A stretch of DNA of 42,954 nt from Clostridiales bacterium (GTDB lineage: Bacteria; Bacillota; Clostridia; UBA1381): positions 1-42,954 of the forward strand of contig JAQXZB010000079.1 of the NCBI GenBank assembly GCA_029226975.1, read 5' to 3'. The translations under genes and the position numbers were made by a program. Shown here piece after piece: positions 8,401-15,237 of this stretch. The notes beneath the pieces were generated by a model, which had not been told where the DNA came from, did not search any database, and saw only the letters and a list, made by a program, of their open reading frames with translations. Numbering within the stretch: the first letter of the stretch is position 1; every line of letters starts with the position of its first letter.

Positions 8401-10420
8401 GGCAGACGTGAACAACTACGGTAAAGAGCTTTACGGCACAGCCTTTTACCGAGTAAGCACCGAGTGGGACGAAGCATGGGGCGAAACTCATAAAATCCCG
8501 CCCAGCGGCTGGGGCGACCCGGTACGCCTTACCGACTACGGTCAGGTTATAGATGAAATGGCAATAACCGTTGACGGAGAGAAAAATGCGTCGATTATTG
8601 CGAATATGTTCGACCAGACCATAGACGATGAGGGCAAGGTGCAATACAGCGCCCATAACCTGACGGAGATTTACTGCATACCCTCAAACAGCTTGGAGAT
8701 TGCAGACGATGAAATAAAGCTGTCGGACGATTATCCCAAGCCGGGCGAGAGCGTTAATATAAGCATTGACGTTAAAAACAACGGTCTGCTGCCCTCAGAG
8801 GGTCAGGACGTGGCAATGAAGGTTATGCAAAAGACCGGAGATGACTATAAGGTTATTTGGGAGGACTCAAACAGCGAAAACGGAGCGGCGGATTCAATCT
8901 ATGTGGGCGATAAGTTCAATTACTCAACCACATGGACTCCCGAAAATCTTGACGGGGAAATAAAGATTGTGGCTACCGTTCATGAGCATGGCACAGGCGA
9001 GGTGCATACGGCCGAGAGAATACTTAAGAAAGAGTCAAATATCGAGATCGGCGACAGCTTTGTATGGGATAATTATGATATGTTCGACAATATCATGAAA
9101 TACACCGAAGAACAGCTCAACTCCGAGGATAATTCGGACGAAAATCTTGTATATGTCAGGGGGCTTGCAAAGCTTATCAATAAGCTTGACGGCAATTTTG
9201 ACTATGTGGTATTCCTGCCGGTTGAAAATACAGGAAACGCACCCTCCGGCACGCTTAAAGCAAGTGCGATAAATATTGATTCGGACTTTAAGGAAAGCGG
9301 TACTTTGGGCAATTCCATAGAGATGACCTTAGAGAGCGGTGAAAAGGGTGTTATTGCAATCCCGGTAAAGACCGACAAGACCTGCTTTAATGACAGCGGC
9401 ATGGTTGAGTTAAAGCTTACCCTAAACGAGGACGAAAAAGCCCTTGACAACAATGCGCTTCACCAAAGAATAATCGAAACAAAGAATGTGGGCATTGAGC
9501 TAAACGGCGGCGAAACCTCAAAGAGCATAGCATTGGGTCAAAGCTTCGAGATTAAAGCGGAGGCTTATCCCTTTGACGATGAAAAGAATATATACTATTT
9601 ATCGGATAACCCCAATGTGGCAGAGGTAAGCGAGAACGGAGTGGTTAGTGCAAAATCCGTAGGAAATGCGGTTATATGCGCAGTGGATATGAATACGCTT
9701 GCATCTCAAGACATCAATGTGTCCGTTACCCATAAGGGCGGCGGCGGTGGAGGTGCGGCAGTAAAGCCCACAGCAACCCCTGCACCCACAGCAACCCCAG
9801 CACCGGCAACTCCCACACCCACAGCGGCTTCTTCGGGACGATTTGAGGACGTTAAGGAAAGCGACTGGTTCTATGAAGCGGTTGAGCATATGGCGGATTT
9901 GGGAGTTATAAACGGAGTAAGCGACAAGGTATTCGCACCTCAAACCGATGTTACAAGAGCTATGTTTGCCACAATGCTTTGGAGATATGAGGGCGAGCCG
10001 GTTGTAAACTACGCAATGGGCTTTAAGGACATCGAAAGTGACGGATATTATGCGGAGGCGGTACGCTGGGCGGCGTCCGAGGGCATAATCACCGGCTATG
10101 ACGATGAAACCTTTGCTCCCAATGATAAGATAAAGCGCGAACAGGCGGCGGCAATGCTGTATCGGTACGCGAAAATAAGCGGCTGTGATATGAGCGCGGG
10201 CGAGAACACGAACATTCTCTCCTATGATGACGCTTTGGAAATTTCGGGGTATGCGGCACCGGCACTGCAATGGACTGTAGGCTTCGGAGTTATGAGCGGC
10301 AGAAGCGATACAACCTTAAATCCCCTTGATAATATAACAAGAGCGGAAACAGCACAGGTACTTTATAATTACAGAAACGCTTACATGAATTCAAGAAACG
10401 AACAAGAAGTAACGGAATAA
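2402..10420 (+). CDS. Giant secreted SLH-anchored surface protein (about 2,672 aa)
   Basis: I choose the TTG at 2402 as start: the AAGGAG site (2387-2392) touches the upstream ATG at 2393 but lies 9 nt before this TTG. A signal peptide ends near PVFAEA (about residue 27). Residues about 46-100 and 245-302 look like two halves of one Calx-beta fold (YGVDYI; then VFAPGEDEKQI and VVIKDDE), separated by about 145 acidic, helix-prone residues. A second Calx-beta-like domain follows (about 310-412). A charged coiled-coil-like stretch lies near 1296-1355, then beta-rich sequence with propeller-like repeats (about 1600-2080, such as LADGRLMMVYL), a CARDB-like domain (about 2096-2205), a Big2-like domain (about 2361-2442), a Gly/Thr-Pro linker and three SLH repeats (about 2480-2655) that should bind cell-wall polymer. 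The central region is unrecognised. Adhesion or substrate binding is plausible but unproven. Confidence 0.85.
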   Translation: MKRIISALLSAVMLAGAVPAMPVFAEAEPVLLQAQRPEGVEYEEGLSYVTMGTPQSEVDESGRYILTVYRDGDTSKEASVDFRTADLSARYGVDYIVDDDNYQTDETETDMTLMEMSAQEERLEAGKEAMEDMEETFEAAMEGNVQTSENVFVEDEDAEEELPFTKSFDELLQEKSDARTLKSANPFSEGLDRVEEAKEENKSPLAKAKEEQSGLETRQTYDTPMQPLTSMITDGLGMDLGDMLETTSSTTMVFAPGEDEKQIIIKILEDDESEGQEIISCLLSNPGEDTVIGDPSTTSVVIKDDEPIVHSKLTFSSAQYNAENGKATISVSRSEALYSMVTAKVRTVETGTAKEGINFSKADSQITFRPYQEEVSFEIPARALEDMSFGLELYDLKGGEDGERMSATVNIKAQTAQQDSTASLFSEDGARKDGEVIKAGGSSYSLEFNGDVAKVMDKSKNPATQVGEYYRPTTSYVSYGYKWGDLNMHNNEYDANEQCGHLHSGKWWCRDLGGAYANFEYRPSKYQSVYLDFATYSARDGAHCGFQIWIDKKIRKDVTAYKDQEIRGPLKILRSDDTVPGSTYWHSNDNVRIYANRESNGLISPEMRFWGILMMFREYHVSIEQPDALEYKTPNGPIKKAPATVELGAGQDVRYNNQSVTMIEQNLNSDTIDGTLKGFNIQVGSGAKSFFYPTNNPTLTFDEKFMELLDSHAGKATTSDRGYYLNVYLKPVYDYKPVIVEVLESENGKFADEQLAPGIYTNVFHVGDTISSAAVASSDEYYYSSFRCEGYVNPGDTETAGDTSGDTDAGKDVRLKYSKYRLRPNFVNMPNHIEIRMDEEAKKYFEVINLAPKSTLVGTPMAGKDVLYIDEPLKGEATHTMPVAKKAYTIQLTEKAGCDGKYRPKIKNTYTGEYVNGFAMDILAESRYQDNIIYITAEACDSSKYVDGMVMGNVKYSSVALRQGSAPLTNEPAVGAYATAGASLHYLYSSAQKPEDRVKQLVPRRLNAQADANGNFTIYGIKAIPGDRISVRVTNNDMDQVVYYTFEEKAEKTATYTDTQANDKEKANVSVQVTGLFKGSDTVEMVMPIRTPYSPYITNVTYKYLDPTHLVEMLNSIKLYDGDTIVMSAYVQKNEADVKRVDFIRYSANGERKQVYESEYNKETYAYEAKIESNTVRDGDILYAQLVCGDTIEKTYPMLNTGFNFYTPSEDVKPKYIALTEDNLGNLPMLGDLAPEVDSGNLKFQIKYDDPKHPETSSYAYTFIISGSVKDIMDSKEKFDKIKNGETKHTDSVEDQLKAFDPATQASQADRDALEQSIAGKTDEERRQIVKSWTEDQKAEKRKELEKQQKKDSIANMSKMKWDVKFKVLLQFEFMYNQKKNEHEMIGGQYVIGATGSIRKTWYHMFGVVPAFINVSGYAGFQVDGMWLFDGDDGTEGVKYTAKEFNQAENILAQRFKSNNPWGQICFGLKVEPGVGFYGILAARGIVKTDFVFRRLFGSASQIRDGSPTGGMLAKLDGGFGLDLFSIKFEYLFGPIQLATGCYAAKSKASLNSAEDTPSAIIKLQDRGEETNNAFGKASLMSTLKPVNKTNIIEGAMEYVRPKIITLADGRLMMVYLRNNPERNDANAAALVYQIKNGSTWGEPVYINDDGACDSYSDIYRDGEKVYIAWTCANMSGNVDNIEAVKEDLKKTNIRMRVYDTKTGTLSDIFDVTNDQFLNSDIRITKEDGNIALYYMKKDISGANTSDDLLSVTLNYSTWAKREFDPAAQSFVKLISDKGEEVDEEYIYVKHPTIKDPLVLDYSVESYTYNDVKYGIVSYSIDGDANVETDGDREVWLQITDITNGKEYYPIRVDSNNGNIINPKLTAVKDDVLLTWLSNSSVFNTISIKDFFEALSAQTGDFEGKPTGTTAYELFSSLTEKEAASPDWGSVLAGRAKDTLSDEDKPYFDELFSSISEIESGQISRNPKDFSENDNQINMSDYQIVVGDDDNIYLFWTGATADVNNYGKELYGTAFYRVSTEWDEAWGETHKIPPSGWGDPVRLTDYGQVIDEMAITVDGEKNASIIANMFDQTIDDEGKVQYSAHNLTEIYCIPSNSLEIADDEIKLSDDYPKPGESVNISIDVKNNGLLPSEGQDVAMKVMQKTGDDYKVIWEDSNSENGAADSIYVGDKFNYSTTWTPENLDGEIKIVATVHEHGTGEVHTAERILKKESNIEIGDSFVWDNYDMFDNIMKYTEEQLNSEDNSDENLVYVRGLAKLINKLDGNFDYVVFLPVENTGNAPSGTLKASAINIDSDFKESGTLGNSIEMTLESGEKGVIAIPVKTDKTCFNDSGMVELKLTLNEDEKALDNNALHQRIIETKNVGIELNGGETSKSIALGQSFEIKAEAYPFDDEKNIYYLSDNPNVAEVSENGVVSAKSVGNAVICAVDMNTLASQDINVSVTHKGGGGGGAAVKPTATPAPTATPAPATPTPTAASSGRFEDVKESDWFYEAVEHMADLGVINGVSDKVFAPQTDVTRAMFATMLWRYEGEPVVNYAMGFKDIESDGYYAEAVRWAASEGIITGYDDETFAPNDKIKREQAAAMLYRYAKISGCDMSAGENTNILSYDDALEISGYAAPALQWTVGFGVMSGRSDTTLNPLDNITRAETAQVLYNYRNAYMNSRNEQEVTE

Positions 10421-10430
10421 AGTTTAAAAT

Positions 10431-10455
10431 CCCCCGGAGCGTCAGCTCCGAGGGG
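10431..10455 (+). other. Stem-loop without T-run after the giant SLH gene
   Basis: CCCCCGGAGC pairs with GCTCCG-A-GGGG around a GTCA loop, giving a GC-rich 10-bp stem with one bulged A, 11 nt after the stop codon. No T-run follows, so it is not a standard terminator; it may protect the mRNA 3' end. Confidence 0.5.
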
Positions 10456-10514
10456 AAACTGACAAGAAATCCTACTTTGAAAAGAAAAGGTTTGGATAAA
10501 ATAACATAAATTAA

Positions 10515-10570
10515 GACTGCTGCAAATTGGAGGTTTCAACCATTTTGCAGCAGTCCTATTTTTATGGTTT
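10515..10570. terminator. Bidirectional terminator between convergent genes
   Basis: A perfect 12-bp stem (GACTGCTGCAAA at 10515-10526, TTTGCAGCAGTC at 10544-10555) with a 17-nt loop is followed by a T-rich run on the plus strand. It lies between the giant SLH gene and the convergent membrane protein gene and may serve both. Confidence 0.75.
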
Positions 10571-10578
10571 TTTGTGCG

Positions 10579-11232
10579 TCAATGACAAACTTTGCAAGCT
10601 TCTCTTCCTTCTCGTTTTGCTTCTTCTAAGCTTATCTGATATTTATTTCCCTTTAAAGTACGACAATGCTCTCTATGGTATTTAGAGCCTGTTTCGCCAA
10701 TCCAAACCATTTCTGTGTCGGCAGAATTTGATTGAGCGGCTGTTTGAGGTTGCGCGGTGGGCGCAGCCGTTGGAGCGGCAGTGGGTGCAGCCGTTGGAGC
10801 GGCGGTGGGCGCAGCCGTTGGGGCAGCGGTAGGCACAGCTGTTGGAGCAGCAGTAGGCGCGGCTGTTGGAGCAGCAGTAGGCGTAGCTGTTGGTGAAGCT
10901 GTAGGGACAGCAGTGGGTGAAGCCGTAGGAGTTGCAGTTATAATCGGAGTTGCAGTTGGCTGCAAGTTTGTTGTTTCGGCAGGAGGTAATGTCATCATAC
11001 CGATAAAAAGTAATACAATACCAACCAAAGCGACTAAAAGTTTTTTTGCTTGTTTTTGTTTTATCGCATCAATAATACCAAACACAATAAATGGCAGTGT
11101 TACGAATATTAAAAATGCAGAAATACCCGATACCAGAGAAAGCAATGCCCATAAATAGTATAAAGAGGCAATAATCATCTTCCAAACTTTTTGAGTTCTG
11201 TAACCGGGGATAAATTGTAATATTTTTTTCAT
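10579..11232 (-). CDS. Membrane protein with Ala-Ala-Pro-Thr repeat and C-terminal Cys/His motif
   Basis: 217 aa, starting at ATG 11232 behind a GAGGTG site. Residues about 17-48 and 64-82 are hydrophobic and should span the membrane. A low-complexity linker follows, made of PTATP/PTASP units and then many AAPT units. The C-terminal about 42 residues (WIGETGSKYHREHC, then SLEEAKREG and CKVC) match a small motif often found at the ends of secreted nucleases and other exported proteins, whose spaced His/Cys residues may bind metal. The linker would hold that motif away from the membrane. Function is unknown. The gene faces the giant SLH gene, which carries a similar Thr/Pro linker before its SLH repeats. 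Confidence 0.75.
   Translation of the reverse strand: MKKILQFIPGYRTQKVWKMIIASLYYLWALLSLVSGISAFLIFVTLPFIVFGIIDAIKQKQAKKLLVALVGIVLLFIGMMTLPPAETTNLQPTATPIITATPTASPTAVPTASPTATPTAAPTAAPTAAPTAVPTAAPTAAPTAAPTAAPTAAPTAAPTAQPQTAAQSNSADTEMVWIGETGSKYHREHCRTLKGNKYQISLEEAKREGREACKVCH
10754..10950 (-). repeat. 12-bp minisatellite coding for AAPT units
   Basis: Roughly sixteen head-to-tail copies of a 12-bp unit (GCNGTNGGNGCN on the plus strand) encode the Ala/Pro/Thr linker of the minus-strand gene. Copies differ mainly at third codon positions, so the protein repeat is better conserved than the DNA. Such arrays can vary in copy number by slippage. Confidence 0.85.
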
Positions 11233-11278
11233 TTAAAAGCACCTCATTTTTCTTATCATTAAAGTTATATCTCTAATA

Positions 11279-11307
11279 ATAATATACCATTTTTAAACAA
11301 AAGTCAA
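11279..11307 (-). promoter_or_regulatory. Promoter of the AAPT-repeat membrane protein gene
   Basis: On the minus strand TTGACT (11302-11307) and TATTAT (11279-11284) are separated by 17 nt, 47 nt before the start codon. Both boxes differ from the sigma-A consensus by one base. Confidence 0.6.
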
Positions 11308-11493
11308 CAAAAAAACAATTAAAATTATAAAAAATAGCAAATAGTTGTACGCCCGCCTTTAGATAAACAATATGTTTCACTATTTTTAAGGGTAAAATCC
11401 GAACTTTTTTATAACACCCTTTCGGATATAAATGTTGAAATAAGCAATAAAAAATATGTATTTTTGTTTGATTTCCTTGTAATCTTTGAGGGC

Positions 11494-11575
11494 TGAGGAC
11501 GAGCCGGTTGTGAGCTATACAATGAGCTTTAAGGACATCGAAAGTGACGAGTATTATGCGGAAGCGGTACGCCGG
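11494..11575 (+). pseudogene. SLH gene fragment, relic of the giant surface protein gene
   Basis: About 80 nt are nearly identical (by eye about 10 mismatches) to 9989-10070 in the SLH region of the giant gene, covering the coding sequence around EPVVNYAMGFKDIESDGYYAEAVR. Nothing before or after continues the SLH fold and there is no start or ribosome binding site, so it is a dead fragment. The rest of the 495-nt gap 11233-11727 is AT-rich and holds the two flanking promoters; I see no other gene. Confidence 0.7.
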
Positions 11576-11664
11576 GGAGTGCGGCAAAGTCGCACTTCTG
11601 CTTCTGTCCATGGGGAAGATTTCGGTAAAAAAGTGAACAATTTTTTAATTATCCCGTCTTATTA

Positions 11665-11693
11665 TTGACAAAGTCCGCATATGCGTTTAAAAT
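11665..11693 (+). promoter_or_regulatory. Promoter of the glucosaminidase gene
   Basis: TTGACA (11665-11670), a 17-nt spacer and TAAAAT (11688-11693) form a near-perfect sigma-A promoter 35 nt before the chosen GTG start. Its position inside the longest possible frame is one reason for choosing the downstream start. Confidence 0.75.
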
Positions 11694-11727
11694 GTATGTA
11701 TATATTCATCGGAAGGAGTGGCTTGGT

Positions 11728-13545
11728 GTGGATATACATATAAAGCGAAAACCGCATATTGTATTTAACAGGCGCGCGGCAAGAATATTAACTGCCGTTA
11801 TTGTTTTTGCGGTGCTTATGATTGTGCTTTCGGTTATATCGGTAAAAAAGACGGACACAAATTCGGAGTTTACCCCCAAAGTCACCCATGCCAAATACCC
11901 GTCATTGTTTTATCATTACACCGGCTTTGACCATTCAAACACCGAAGCGTCCATTAAGCCCGGCTGGGTCAGCGCGGAGGTCAGGTTAAAGGATGGCAAG
12001 GCCCAATTGGAGCTGCATACAATAATATACCCCATTACCCTTGAGGACAAGCGGGTTGTATACAAATCCTCCGATGAAAACATTGCCGTTATTGACGAGA
12101 ACGGAAAAATAACCGCAAAAAAGCCCGGAACGGTTACCTTTACGGCAACCCTTGCCTATAACGGCGAGAGTGCGGTATCGGAGCTTAAGGTAATACAGCC
12201 GGTAACGGGGATATTTATGCCGCAAAGTACAATTACAATAAATATGTCGGACGCAATGGGGCATATACGCCCTACGGTATATCCCGAAAACGCAAGCGAC
12301 AAGTCCCTTATCTGGGAAAGCTCAAACCCAAAGGTGGTAAGAGTTGATTTAAACGGAAACATAAGACCGGTATCTGTGGGCATGGCAGAGGTGAGCGCAA
12401 AAACCGCGGACGGCGGCTTTGTTGGCAAATGCTTTGTAAACGTAGTGAATAAAACGGTGAGCGCGCAGACGGTGGCCATTCAAAACAAAGAGGGAATACG
12501 CCTTGACGCGGGGCAGTCCATGAGCATTGTGGCAACGGTTTCGCCCTCCAACGCCAAGGACAAAACCCTGGTATGGTCAAGCAGCAACACTGCTGTGGCA
12601 ACCATTTCAAAAACAGGCAAGATAAAGGCACTCACGCCCGGAAAAACAACCATATCCGCTGCCACCTCAAACGGGAAAAAGGACTCCTTTGAGCTTGAGG
12701 TGGGCGAGGGTGACGGAACAAATATACTTGATTTATACGCAAAGCGGACTTCCAACGAAGCAATCCCTGCCGATATATTGGGCAGCACCTATGTAAAGAG
12801 CAATGTTTCCTACACCAACGGCGAGGTCAGATATGAAAGCTATGACATAACGCTGCCGGCAATGGTTAAGCTGCAAATGTCGCAAAATCCGCCGCCAAAG
12901 ATAAACGGCGGAAACAGCTATGCAAGCGAAATTGAGGTTATGCAATCACTTAACCCCGAAAACTACCACACCGGAGCATACAAGTTCCAATTCCTGGATT
13001 TGTCCCATTCAAACGGTCTTGACGCAGGAACTTTAAACGAATTTTTAAAGGACAAGGGCATACTTGCCGGCAAGGGACAGGCATTTATCGATGCGGCAAA
13101 TGCTTATAACGTAAGCGAGGTATATTTAATTGCCCACGCTTGTCTTGAAACGGGCAACGGCACATCAACGCTTTCGAGGGGAGTTTCGGTAAACGGAGTT
13201 ACGGTTTACAATATGTACGGTATCGGCGCATATGACAGCGGAGCGGTTTACTACGGCTCACAGCGCGCTTACGAGCAGGGCTGGACAACGCCGGAGGCTG
13301 CCATAAAGGGCGGTGCAAAGTGGATAAGCGACAATTACATAAACAATGCTTCATACCGTCAGAATACGCTTTACAAAATGCGCTGGAATCCGGCAAGCCC
13401 GACACAGCATCAATACGCAACGGACATTGAATGGGCAACTCAGCAGGCTGATAACATAGAAAGAATATTTGCCTCCTTCCCCAATGCGGTGCTTACCTAT
13501 GAAGTGCCGGTTTACAGCGGTCAGACTGCGGTTACAATAGAATAA
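11728..13545 (+). CDS. Membrane-anchored Ig-like/glucosaminidase (GH73-type) autolysin
   Basis: 605 aa from GTG 11728, which sits 9 nt after GGAAGGAG; an earlier TTG overlaps the promoter. One membrane segment near residues 19-38 is followed by three Big2-like Ig domains (about 75-160, 158-240, 245-328; typical lines are VWSSSNTAVATISKTGKI and VVYKSSDENIAVIDENGKI). The C-terminal region (about 450-585) resembles bacterial N-acetylglucosaminidases of the LytD/GH73 type: AHACLETGNG places the probable catalytic Glu at 474, and YNMYGIGAYD follows. It should cleave peptidoglycan glycan chains outside the membrane during wall turnover. The Ig domains probably bind or span the wall. A hairpin follows directly and overlaps the next gene's leader. 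Confidence 0.88.
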   Translation: MDIHIKRKPHIVFNRRAARILTAVIVFAVLMIVLSVISVKKTDTNSEFTPKVTHAKYPSLFYHYTGFDHSNTEASIKPGWVSAEVRLKDGKAQLELHTIIYPITLEDKRVVYKSSDENIAVIDENGKITAKKPGTVTFTATLAYNGESAVSELKVIQPVTGIFMPQSTITINMSDAMGHIRPTVYPENASDKSLIWESSNPKVVRVDLNGNIRPVSVGMAEVSAKTADGGFVGKCFVNVVNKTVSAQTVAIQNKEGIRLDAGQSMSIVATVSPSNAKDKTLVWSSSNTAVATISKTGKIKALTPGKTTISAATSNGKKDSFELEVGEGDGTNILDLYAKRTSNEAIPADILGSTYVKSNVSYTNGEVRYESYDITLPAMVKLQMSQNPPPKINGGNSYASEIEVMQSLNPENYHTGAYKFQFLDLSHSNGLDAGTLNEFLKDKGILAGKGQAFIDAANAYNVSEVYLIAHACLETGNGTSTLSRGVSVNGVTVYNMYGIGAYDSGAVYYGSQRAYEQGWTTPEAAIKGGAKWISDNYINNASYRQNTLYKMRWNPASPTQHQYATDIEWATQQADNIERIFASFPNAVLTYEVPVYSGQTAVTIE

Positions 13546-13550
13546 AAATC

Positions 13551-13585
13551 AAAATCATCCCGTATAATAACTGCGGGGTGATTTT
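13551..13585 (+). terminator. Hairpin: terminator of the autolysin gene, covering the ymxH ribosome binding site
   Basis: AAAATCATCCC (13551-13561) pairs with GGGGTGATTTT (13575-13585) around a 13-nt loop: 11 pairs, one of them G-T. A T-run ends the stem, as in an intrinsic terminator. The right arm contains GGGGTGAT, the only ribosome binding site before the ymxH start at 13587, so in a read-through transcript the site would be paired. Confidence 0.65.
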
Positions 13586-13586
13586 T

Positions 13587-13838
13587 ATGTTCAGAGCGCA
13601 TAATTTAAAAAGGAAGGAAGTAATCGATATAAACACCGCCGAAAGGCTGGGTTATGTAAGCGATGTGGAAATCGGCGAGGAGAGGGGCAGCATTGAGGCG
13701 ATAATCGTTCCCAAGCGGGGCGGGATATTTTCGTTTTTGATGGGTGCGGAGCTGGTTATTCCCTGGAGCATGGTGGAGGTGGTGGGCAAGGACGTGGTAC
13801 TGGTACGCACCCTTGCGGCTTTGGACAAAAAATGTTAA
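13587..13838 (+). CDS. ymxH: YlmC/YmxH-family PRC-barrel protein
   Basis: 83 aa from ATG 13587, using the GGTGAT part of the Shine-Dalgarno site; a GTG at 13578 lies inside that site. The single PRC-barrel-like beta domain covers most of the protein: RLGYVSDVEIGEERGSIEAIIVP followed by an SFLMGAELVIPW segment is typical of the YlmC/YmxH family. These small proteins are conserved in spore-forming Bacillota and are often listed as sporulation-related; the molecular role is not known. The gene name is by family likeness (YlmC and YmxH are close relatives). A promoter for nrdR begins just after it. Confidence 0.8.
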   Translation: MFRAHNLKRKEVIDINTAERLGYVSDVEIGEERGSIEAIIVPKRGGIFSFLMGAELVIPWSMVEVVGKDVVLVRTLAALDKKC

Positions 13839-13857
13839 AAAAAATTATGTAAACTTC

Positions 13858-13886
13858 TTGCAAAAGCAAAATAAATAGTGTATAAT
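13858..13886 (+). promoter_or_regulatory. Promoter of nrdR-PHP-mnmE
   Basis: TTGCAA (13858-13863), a 17-nt spacer and TATAAT (13881-13886) lie 32 nt before the nrdR start, with GGAGG at 13906-13910. It should drive all three following genes. Confidence 0.75.
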
Positions 13887-13918
13887 CAAAGTACAAAGGA
13901 TAAACGGAGGTATCAACA

Positions 13919-14374
13919 ATGAAATGTCCATTTTGCGGCTTTGAAGAAAGCAAGGTAATCGATTCAAGACCCACAGACGATAACAGCACCATAAGACGGC
14001 GCAGGGAATGTCTAAAATGCCGAAAGAGGTTTACAACCTATGAAAAGCTCGAATCCATTTCACTGGTGGTTATAAAAAAGGATCAGTCGCGGCAGCCCTA
14101 TGACCGAAACAAGATATTAAAGGGAATAATCACCGCCTGCGAGAAGCGTCCCATATCCCTTTTGCAGATGGAAAAGGTTGCGGACGATATTGAAAGCGAG
14201 CTGTATCAGTCGATGGAGCGTGAAATCGAAAGCACGAAAATCGGCGAGAGGGTTATGGATAAGCTGAAAAATCTCGATGAGGTTGCATATGTGCGGTTTG
14301 CCTCCGTATATAAGAGATTTGAGGATATACATACTTTTATGGAGGAATTAAAAGGTTTAATAGATGAAAAGTAA
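13919..14374 (+). CDS. nrdR: Transcriptional repressor NrdR
   Basis: 151 aa, the usual family length. The N-terminal zinc ribbon uses C3/C6 (CPFC) and C31/C34 (CLKC), followed by the family segment RRRREC and KRFTTYE; the ATP-cone domain follows (about residues 49-139; [17 protein letters not shown]). NrdR senses ATP/dATP and represses ribonucleotide reductase genes by binding paired NrdR boxes. No such gene is in the window, so its targets lie elsewhere. The stop overlaps the start of the next gene by 11 nt, indicating an operon. Confidence 0.97.
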   Translation: MKCPFCGFEESKVIDSRPTDDNSTIRRRRECLKCRKRFTTYEKLESISLVVIKKDQSRQPYDRNKILKGIITACEKRPISLLQMEKVADDIESELYQSMEREIESTKIGERVMDKLKNLDEVAYVRFASVYKRFEDIHTFMEELKGLIDEK

Positions 14375-15236
14375 GGTTAATTTATCCGATGCGGCGGATT
14401 TGCATATGCACTCCACCGCCTCGGACGGCACTCTTTCTCCCGCCGAGCTTGCCGAAGCGGTAAAGAAAGCGGGCTTGCGTGCCGCGGCGCTTACAGACCA
14501 CGACACTCTCTTTGGATTAAGAGAGTTTTCTTTTGCCTGTCAAAAGCTGGGCGTTGAGCCGATAAACGGAGTGGAGCTGAGTGTGGATTATCCGGGCGAG
14601 ATGCATATTGTGGGTTTGTTTATAGACAGCCAAAGCGAGCGTTTGGAGCAGGATATGGAGAATTTGCGCCGCGAGAGGGAAAAGCGAAACTTAAAAATGC
14701 TTGAAAAATTAAGAGAATGCGGGGCAGAGCTTGATGTTTGCGATTTGCTTTGCCAAAAGCCCGGTGCAAAGCTTGAAAACTGCGGCAGACCGCATTTTGC
14801 GCGGGCGCTTATGGCAAAGGGATATGTATGTGACATAAACGAAGCCTTTCAAAAATACCTTGCCAAAGGCGCAAAATGCTATGTAAAGCGGGCAATGCCC
14901 TCACCCGAAAGGGCGATTGAGATAATAAGAAATTCCGGGGGCATTGCGGTTTGGGCGCACCCGATTTCCGTATCGGACAAGCCCGAAGAAATTGCAAGGC
15001 TTGCCGGTGAGCTGAAGGGCTTGGGTTTGGGCGCGATGGAGTGCTGGCATTCAAAGCACAGCCCCGAATTTAAGGACGAGATGATTAAGATATGCAAAAG
15101 CGAGGGACTTTGTCCCTCCGGCGGCAGTGATTTTCACGGAGAAAACAAGCCGAACGTACCCTTGGGCATTGTATGCGGCGATATGTGTGTACCCTACAGT
15201 GTGGTTGGGGAAATGAAAAAAGTCTTGGAGGATTGA
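14364..15236 (+). CDS. PHP-domain phosphoesterase (YciV/RNase AM type)
   Basis: 290 aa, about the full length of the family. The metal-binding motifs of PHP enzymes are present in order: DLHMHS (residues 12-17), LTDHDT (about 43-48), the Glu of GVELS, an HIVG motif, WAHP (about 195) and GSDFHG near the end. Known relatives remove phosphate from 3',5'-nucleoside bisphosphates or trim RNA 5' ends, so a nucleotide- or RNA-processing hydrolase is likely; the exact substrate cannot be read from sequence. Start ATG 14364 lies inside nrdR, and only one base separates its stop from the mnmE start. Confidence 0.88.
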   Translation: MKSKVNLSDAADLHMHSTASDGTLSPAELAEAVKKAGLRAAALTDHDTLFGLREFSFACQKLGVEPINGVELSVDYPGEMHIVGLFIDSQSERLEQDMENLRREREKRNLKMLEKLRECGAELDVCDLLCQKPGAKLENCGRPHFARALMAKGYVCDINEAFQKYLAKGAKCYVKRAMPSPERAIEIIRNSGGIAVWAHPISVSDKPEEIARLAGELKGLGLGAMECWHSKHSPEFKDEMIKICKSEGLCPSGGSDFHGENKPNVPLGIVCGDMCVPYSVVGEMKKVLED

Positions 15237-15237
15237 C

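Noticed and set aside
9599-10270. Long minus-strand open frame opposite the SLH repeats of the giant gene
   Set aside because: It mirrors coding sequence with clear SLH motifs, has no ribosome binding site and has an odd Cys/Arg-rich composition; it is a shadow frame.
10754-10950. CRISPR-like array
   Set aside because: Units are 12 bp, contiguous and without spacers, and they encode a protein repeat.
10757-11158. Plus-strand frame coding Gly-Ala-Ala-Val repeats
   Set aside because: It is the reverse reading of the AAPT minisatellite; the minus-strand gene has membrane segments, a start site and a promoter.
11578-11596. Terminator in the gap before the autolysin gene
   Set aside because: AGTGCG/CGCACT is only a 6-bp stem and no T-run follows.
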